A stretch of DNA of 64,000 nt from Bacteroides fragilis (GTDB lineage Bacteria > Bacillota > Clostridia > Lachnospirales > Lachnospiraceae). Shown here in pieces: positions 61,601-64,000 of this stretch. The stretch is from contig JAMPFK010000001.1 of NCBI GenBank assembly GCA_023664485.1, forward strand, positions 1-64,000, in the 5' to 3' direction. The notes beneath the pieces are model-generated. The model was not told the origin of the DNA, did no database searches, and saw nothing but the letters and a program-made list of their open reading frames with translations. How positions within the stretch are numbered: position 1 is the first letter of the stretch; every line of letters begins with the position of its first letter. Position numbers and translations under genes: made by a program.

Positions 61601-62062
61601 GCGAACAATCTGGCCGAAAAGGAAGAGTCCACGCCGTGGACGAAGGTCGATTTCGGCGGCAAACGCATTTTGCTTGTGGACGATATTGAACTCAACCGGG
61701 AAATCGCCGAATTTATCCTGGAAGAGAGCGGGTTCGTGGTGGAGACTGCGCCGGATGGTACCGATGCGGTGGATATGGTCAGCAGGTCCGGGGAAGGCTA
61801 TTACGATGCCATTTTGATGGACGTGCAGATGCCCATTATGGATGGCTACGAAGCTACGCGCACCATACGCGCCCTGCGCCGAAAAGATGTGGAAACGCTT
61901 CCCATTATTGCCATGACGGCAAACGCCATGGAAGAAGATAAGGAGGCTGCGTTGAAGAACGGCATGAACGCTCATATCGCCAAGCCCCTTGATATCGATC
62001 AGTTCCTGAGCGTTTTAGGAAAATATCTGCCTGAGGGAAGACGGGAATCCGCAGTTATTTGA
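58637..62062 (+). CDS. Hybrid sensor histidine kinase with two receiver domains
   Basis: 1141 residues. Two membrane helices (about 13-32 and 283-306) enclose an outside dCache/PAS-like sensor. Two PAS-like regions follow, then HisKA with the phospho-His632 in MSHDIRTPMNAIIGF, HATPase_c (DNGIGM, GTGLGMAI), receiver 1 (D924 in IIDWQMPEMSG) and receiver 2 (D1062 in LMDVQMPIMDGYEA). No DNA-binding domain is present, so output goes to another protein by phosphotransfer. The ATG at 58637 has AAGGAG 10 bases upstream. The gene is a self-contained unit between the two halves of an S8 protease gene. The signal is unknown. Confidence 0.92.
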   Translation: MNDETKKTWQNILYILILLAAFFLLFRWYSVSNRQRIEDRNLNYAMDSARQTAQGISSEFTNAGRRVRNYAYFLSVGMNSSKIDADMLGELENNVDFDSIRFINAQGANLTSDGTVSDSADRDYFNAGMQGESGTTMVLNSRVTGRTTMVFYSPVREGDEIVGVLLGLYLAEDYLQEILETSYFGEEADVYLCTRDGEVIASSDGMKHDKLLPDVLRDTGVIDAGTAENVWTVFRGEADEKGFICSEGSLTDNLCALLVPETEYILVQTFPKNVTQSMVQEANRTGMILQVILIALFVIYILLLLIRARRTRKVLEKENDQFNYVLQGLNTLFSSRYLMVDLETGHYSYMAGERPLSGNLEMEGSYADILNADGADIIGEEGKEEFRRYFEINNLIKNFAETDVLTYECHVMRNGKEAWELLITVCLSRNEGKASRILFVRQDNTQLKLQEIREEKERATMNRKERQYRIAITSAAFSTFEFNLTRDSVEQDIVRVIDGERISLLEKIGLSAPCSASACFEGWKAFILKESIEDYDAVVNLENLKQRFEQGEAEVTADYWGKAPDGQPMCVRQSFIMTRDEQTGDIMVMVVSRDITTQVQKQREQTQALQDALMQAQHANNAKTTFLSNMSHDIRTPMNAIIGFTTIAVSHIDNKSQVLDCLQKVLSSSNHLLSLINDILDMSRIESGKLQIKEQECNISELTHNLVNIIQPQVKAKQLELFIDTFDVANEDVIADSLKLSQVFVNLLSNAVKYTPAGGTVSFRIQQQTTFHRGYGDYVFIVKDNGIGMTQKFVEHIFEPFEREESTTKTGIEGTGLGMAITKNIVEMMGGTITVQSEKDKGSEFRVELSLKLQDVEKNGSGIRELEGLRALVVDDDCDNCESVTRMLTQIGMRSEWTISGREAVYRAKSAHNAGDSYHTYIIDWQMPEMSGIETTRRIRAAVGPESPIIILTAYDWTDIEEEAIEAGVTAFCAKPLFMSDLKTVLLSANNLAEKEESTPWTKVDFGGKRILLVDDIELNREIAEFILEESGFVVETAPDGTDAVDMVSRSGEGYYDAILMDVQMPIMDGYEATRTIRALRRKDVETLPIIAMTANAMEEDKEAALKNGMNAHIAKPLDIDQFLSVLGKYLPEGRRESAVI

Positions 62063-62156
62063 CATAGGCACCCGTATTTTCGGACAGCGGTTGAACAGCG
62101 GGTATCTGTTTTGAATAAAAAATGATATAAATCCTGAACAGGACGCTTGCATTTAT

Positions 62157-63533
62157 TTGACAGAAGAGGGGATCCGCTATCAGCTGGATGTATTCAGAAA
62201 TGAGGCGGGAGGCAGCCGGATTCTTTCTATCTGGGATCAGACAATACAGACCGGCGAACCGCCGGAAGGTTTTTTATATGGAACGGAATATACACGAGAG
62301 GATATTGACCGCGCGTTACAGAGTCAAAATCCTCTCGGCGTCGTTCCGACTACCGATGAGAACGGCCACGGAACGGCGATGGCATCCGCTGCGGCGGGAA
62401 GTATCCTGAATCAGGGGCTGACCTTCCGGGGAGCCGCGCCGGAAGCGGATATTGCCGTGGTGAAATTAAAGGGAGCAAAACAATATCTGAGGGAATATTA
62501 TCTGGTTGCGGATAATGCGGCGGCTTATCAGGAAAATGATATTATGGAAGGCGTGAAGTATCTGGAACAGATGGCGATCGTGCTTCAGAGGCCTGTCGTG
62601 ATCGTATTGGGCATCGGCACCAATATGGGCGACCATATGGGAAATTCGCCGCTCGCTTCTTATCTCGATAAAGTTGCCGTTAAAAGGAGCAGGGCCGTGG
62701 TCGTCTGCGGCGGAAACGAGGGCGATAAGGAGCACCATTACAGCGCCGCAATGCCGGAAGAAATAGAAATGCGTGTGGAAGAAAATACCAAAGGCTTTTG
62801 CATGGAGCTATGGGGGAACCGGGTCGATATTTACAGTGTCGTGCTGCGGACGCCCGGCGGAGAGATGACCTCCCGGATTGATTTTCGGAACGGCCCCGAT
62901 AATAATTACGCCTTTCTTTTTGACAGGACCCGGATTTATGCGGGGCTTTCCCTGATTGAAAAACGCTCCGGCAACGAACTTGTGTTCTTCCGTTTTCAGA
63001 ATCCAACGCCGGGCATCTGGACGATTATGGTAAATCCTTCGGAGCAGGAGCGCATCCGCGGTTCAGGCCGCTTTCATATCTGGCTGCCCATTACGGACTT
63101 TATCGACGGCGGCGTGCATTTTCTGGAACCCAGTCCGAACGTTACCCTGACAGAGCCTTCTAATGCGTCAAATGTCATCACAGTCTCGACTTATAACGGT
63201 ATTACGGGAAGCTGGTTTTCGGAATCGGGCAGAGGATTCACCGCCGATAACCAGATAAAGCCGGATTTTGCGGCGCCGGGCGTACAGGTATCGACGGTTC
63301 TGGGGAATCGCACGGGTTCCAGCATGGCGGCCGCTTTGACGGCAGGATGCGTGGCTCAGTTCATGGAATGGGCCGTTGTGGAAGGTTACGCGCCGCTTGG
63401 AGAGAGCCGGAGCATTAAGAGTCATTTTATCCGGGGGGCGTTGCGGGAGAGCAATATTACCTATCCGGATGAGAGGTGGGGGTATGGCAAACTTGATATC
63501 AACGGGACGTTTGAGGCGCTTGCAAGGACATAA
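62157..63533 (+). pseudogene. S8 subtilase, C-terminal fragment (interrupted gene)
   Basis: From about residue 6 (GIRYQLDVFRN) it follows clostridial Csp-like S8 proteases: SIWDQTIQTGEPPEGF, catalytic His in DENGHGTAMASAAAG, oxyanion Asn in CGGNEGD, a jelly-roll insertion (about 190-330) and catalytic Ser in TGSSMAAALTAG. It lacks the N-terminal prodomain and the Asp strand, which lie 3.7 kb upstream at 58112. The only start in reach is TTG at 62157, and an in-frame TGA is at 62112. Expression as a protease is unlikely, unless the fragments complement each other or the intervening DNA can be removed. Confidence 0.78.
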
Positions 63534-63556
63534 AAGAAATCTATAACTGCACCCAC

Positions 63557-63585
63557 TTGCCCTGTATTCGTTCTTTTGTTATAAT
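63557..63585 (+). promoter_or_regulatory. Promoter of the chemoreceptor gene
   Basis: TTGCCC (63557-63562), 17-bp spacer, extended TGT and consensus TATAAT (63580-63585). Confidence 0.7.
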
Positions 63586-63646
63586 AAACTATATTTTGGA
63601 AAAACGGATATGCTGAAAAATACGAGAAGGAAAGAAGGGAACAGTT

Positions 63647-64000
63647 ATTAAAAGCAAGACAAATGTTTCAAAACGGCGGGGGATCGGGGTCACAATCAAA
63701 TTGGTAGCTGCCATTGCTGTGAGTGTCATTATCGCGGTATCGGCGCTGCTGGCGGTGGTGTACGACAGGATGTCTCAGACACTTCTGGAAAAGAGCGAAG
63801 AAATGCTGCGTACTACGACGGATAAGACACTTCAGGAGACCAGGGCGTGGATGAACCGGACGCTTACCATGCTGGAAATGCAGAGGGATACCATAGAGTA
63901 TGAAGATATGGATATTCCTGAAATGACGGAATATATCAAACATACGGTGAACCAGAATGATGCTTTTCCGGCCGGGCTGTATGTGGCTCTGACGGATGGT
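63647..64000 (+). CDS. Methyl-accepting chemotaxis-like receptor, N-terminal part (runs off the window)
   Basis: 118 codons up to the window end. A basic start (KSKTNVSKRRGIGVTIK) leads into one membrane helix (VAAIAVSVIIAVSALLAVVY) and an outside dCache-like ligand domain with AFPAGLYVALTDG, a typical PDC motif of clostridial chemoreceptors. The signalling part would lie beyond the window, so the receptor call is inferred. No ATG, GTG or TTG is available in frame before the helix. ATT at 63647, 6-7 bases after AGAAGGGA, is the likely start, perhaps from an ATG-to-ATT change. Confidence 0.65.
   Translation, partial: MKSKTNVSKRRGIGVTIKLVAAIAVSVIIAVSALLAVVYDRMSQTLLEKSEEMLRTTTDKTLQETRAWMNRTLTMLEMQRDTIEYEDMDIPEMTEYIKHTVNQNDAFPAGLYVALTDG

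Noticed and set aside
58436..62167. The inserted unit as a classical transposon
   Set aside because: No transposase or integrase and no terminal inverted repeats are visible at either break. Only GGGG is shared.
1..64000. CRISPR arrays, tRNA or rRNA genes, prophage or integrase genes
   Set aside because: No regularly spaced repeats, cloverleaf-like sequences with CCA ends, rRNA stretches or recombinase motifs were found by eye.

Overview
The window looks like a chromosomal segment of a low-to-mid-GC Firmicute, most likely a Lachnospiraceae-type clostridium. This is inferred from gene content and style: strong AGGAGG-type ribosome binding sites, sigma-A-like promoters with 16-18 bp spacers, many SGNH/MBOAT surface-acylation genes, LCP and GH25 wall enzymes, and a Csp-like S8 protease. 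No rRNA, tRNA, CRISPR array or complete insertion sequence is visible. Almost the whole window concerns cell-surface polysaccharide.

Region 1 (1-5527) is a forward operon: a GT2 glycosyltransferase, UDP-glucose 6-dehydrogenase, a UDP-glucuronate 4-epimerase-like enzyme, a polyprenyl-phosphate glycosyltransferase and a ChbG/YdjC-like deacetylase. Region 2 (5501-27152) is an acylation and glycosylation island in mixed orientation. It holds three MBOAT acyltransferases, five SGNH/GDSL-like proteins, a stand-alone acyl carrier protein, a second polyprenyl-phosphate glycosyltransferase, a GtrA flippase-like protein and several large polytopic proteins of GT-C or DUF6044/DUF6077 type, one split by an in-frame TGA. 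It also holds a radical SAM/SPASM protein, a VOC protein and a UGM-like flavoprotein. Together these suggest that sugars and acyl groups are added to a surface polymer outside the membrane.

Region 3 (27153-28158) is a small accessory patch: a 16-bp dyad in front of a broken micro-ORF, a zinc-ribbon protein, and a perfect 62-bp palindrome flanked by exact 8-bp direct repeats. Region 4 (28159-52687) is a rhamnose-containing wall-polysaccharide locus. It has rmlB, rmlA and rmlC interleaved with two membrane-anchored GH25 muramidases, and an ABC exporter of Wzm/Wzt (TagGH) type whose ATPase carries a C-terminal carbohydrate-binding-like domain. It also has a fused methyltransferase-kinase resembling the O-antigen chain terminator WbdD, five GT2-type glycosyltransferases, a phosphoglucomutase, the initiating polyprenyl sugar-phosphate transferase and an LCP ligase. 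The inferred route is initiation on the lipid carrier, chain extension, capping by methylation or phosphorylation, export, and LCP attachment to peptidoglycan, with GH25 enzymes remodelling the wall.

Region 5 (52725-64000) holds glmS, an HtrA protease, a ClpX-like unfoldase, and an S8 subtilase cut in two by about 3.7 kb carrying its own terminator, promoter and a hybrid sensor kinase. It ends with the start of a chemoreceptor that lacks any ATG, GTG or TTG start. Assignments rest on motifs read by eye; no database search was possible.
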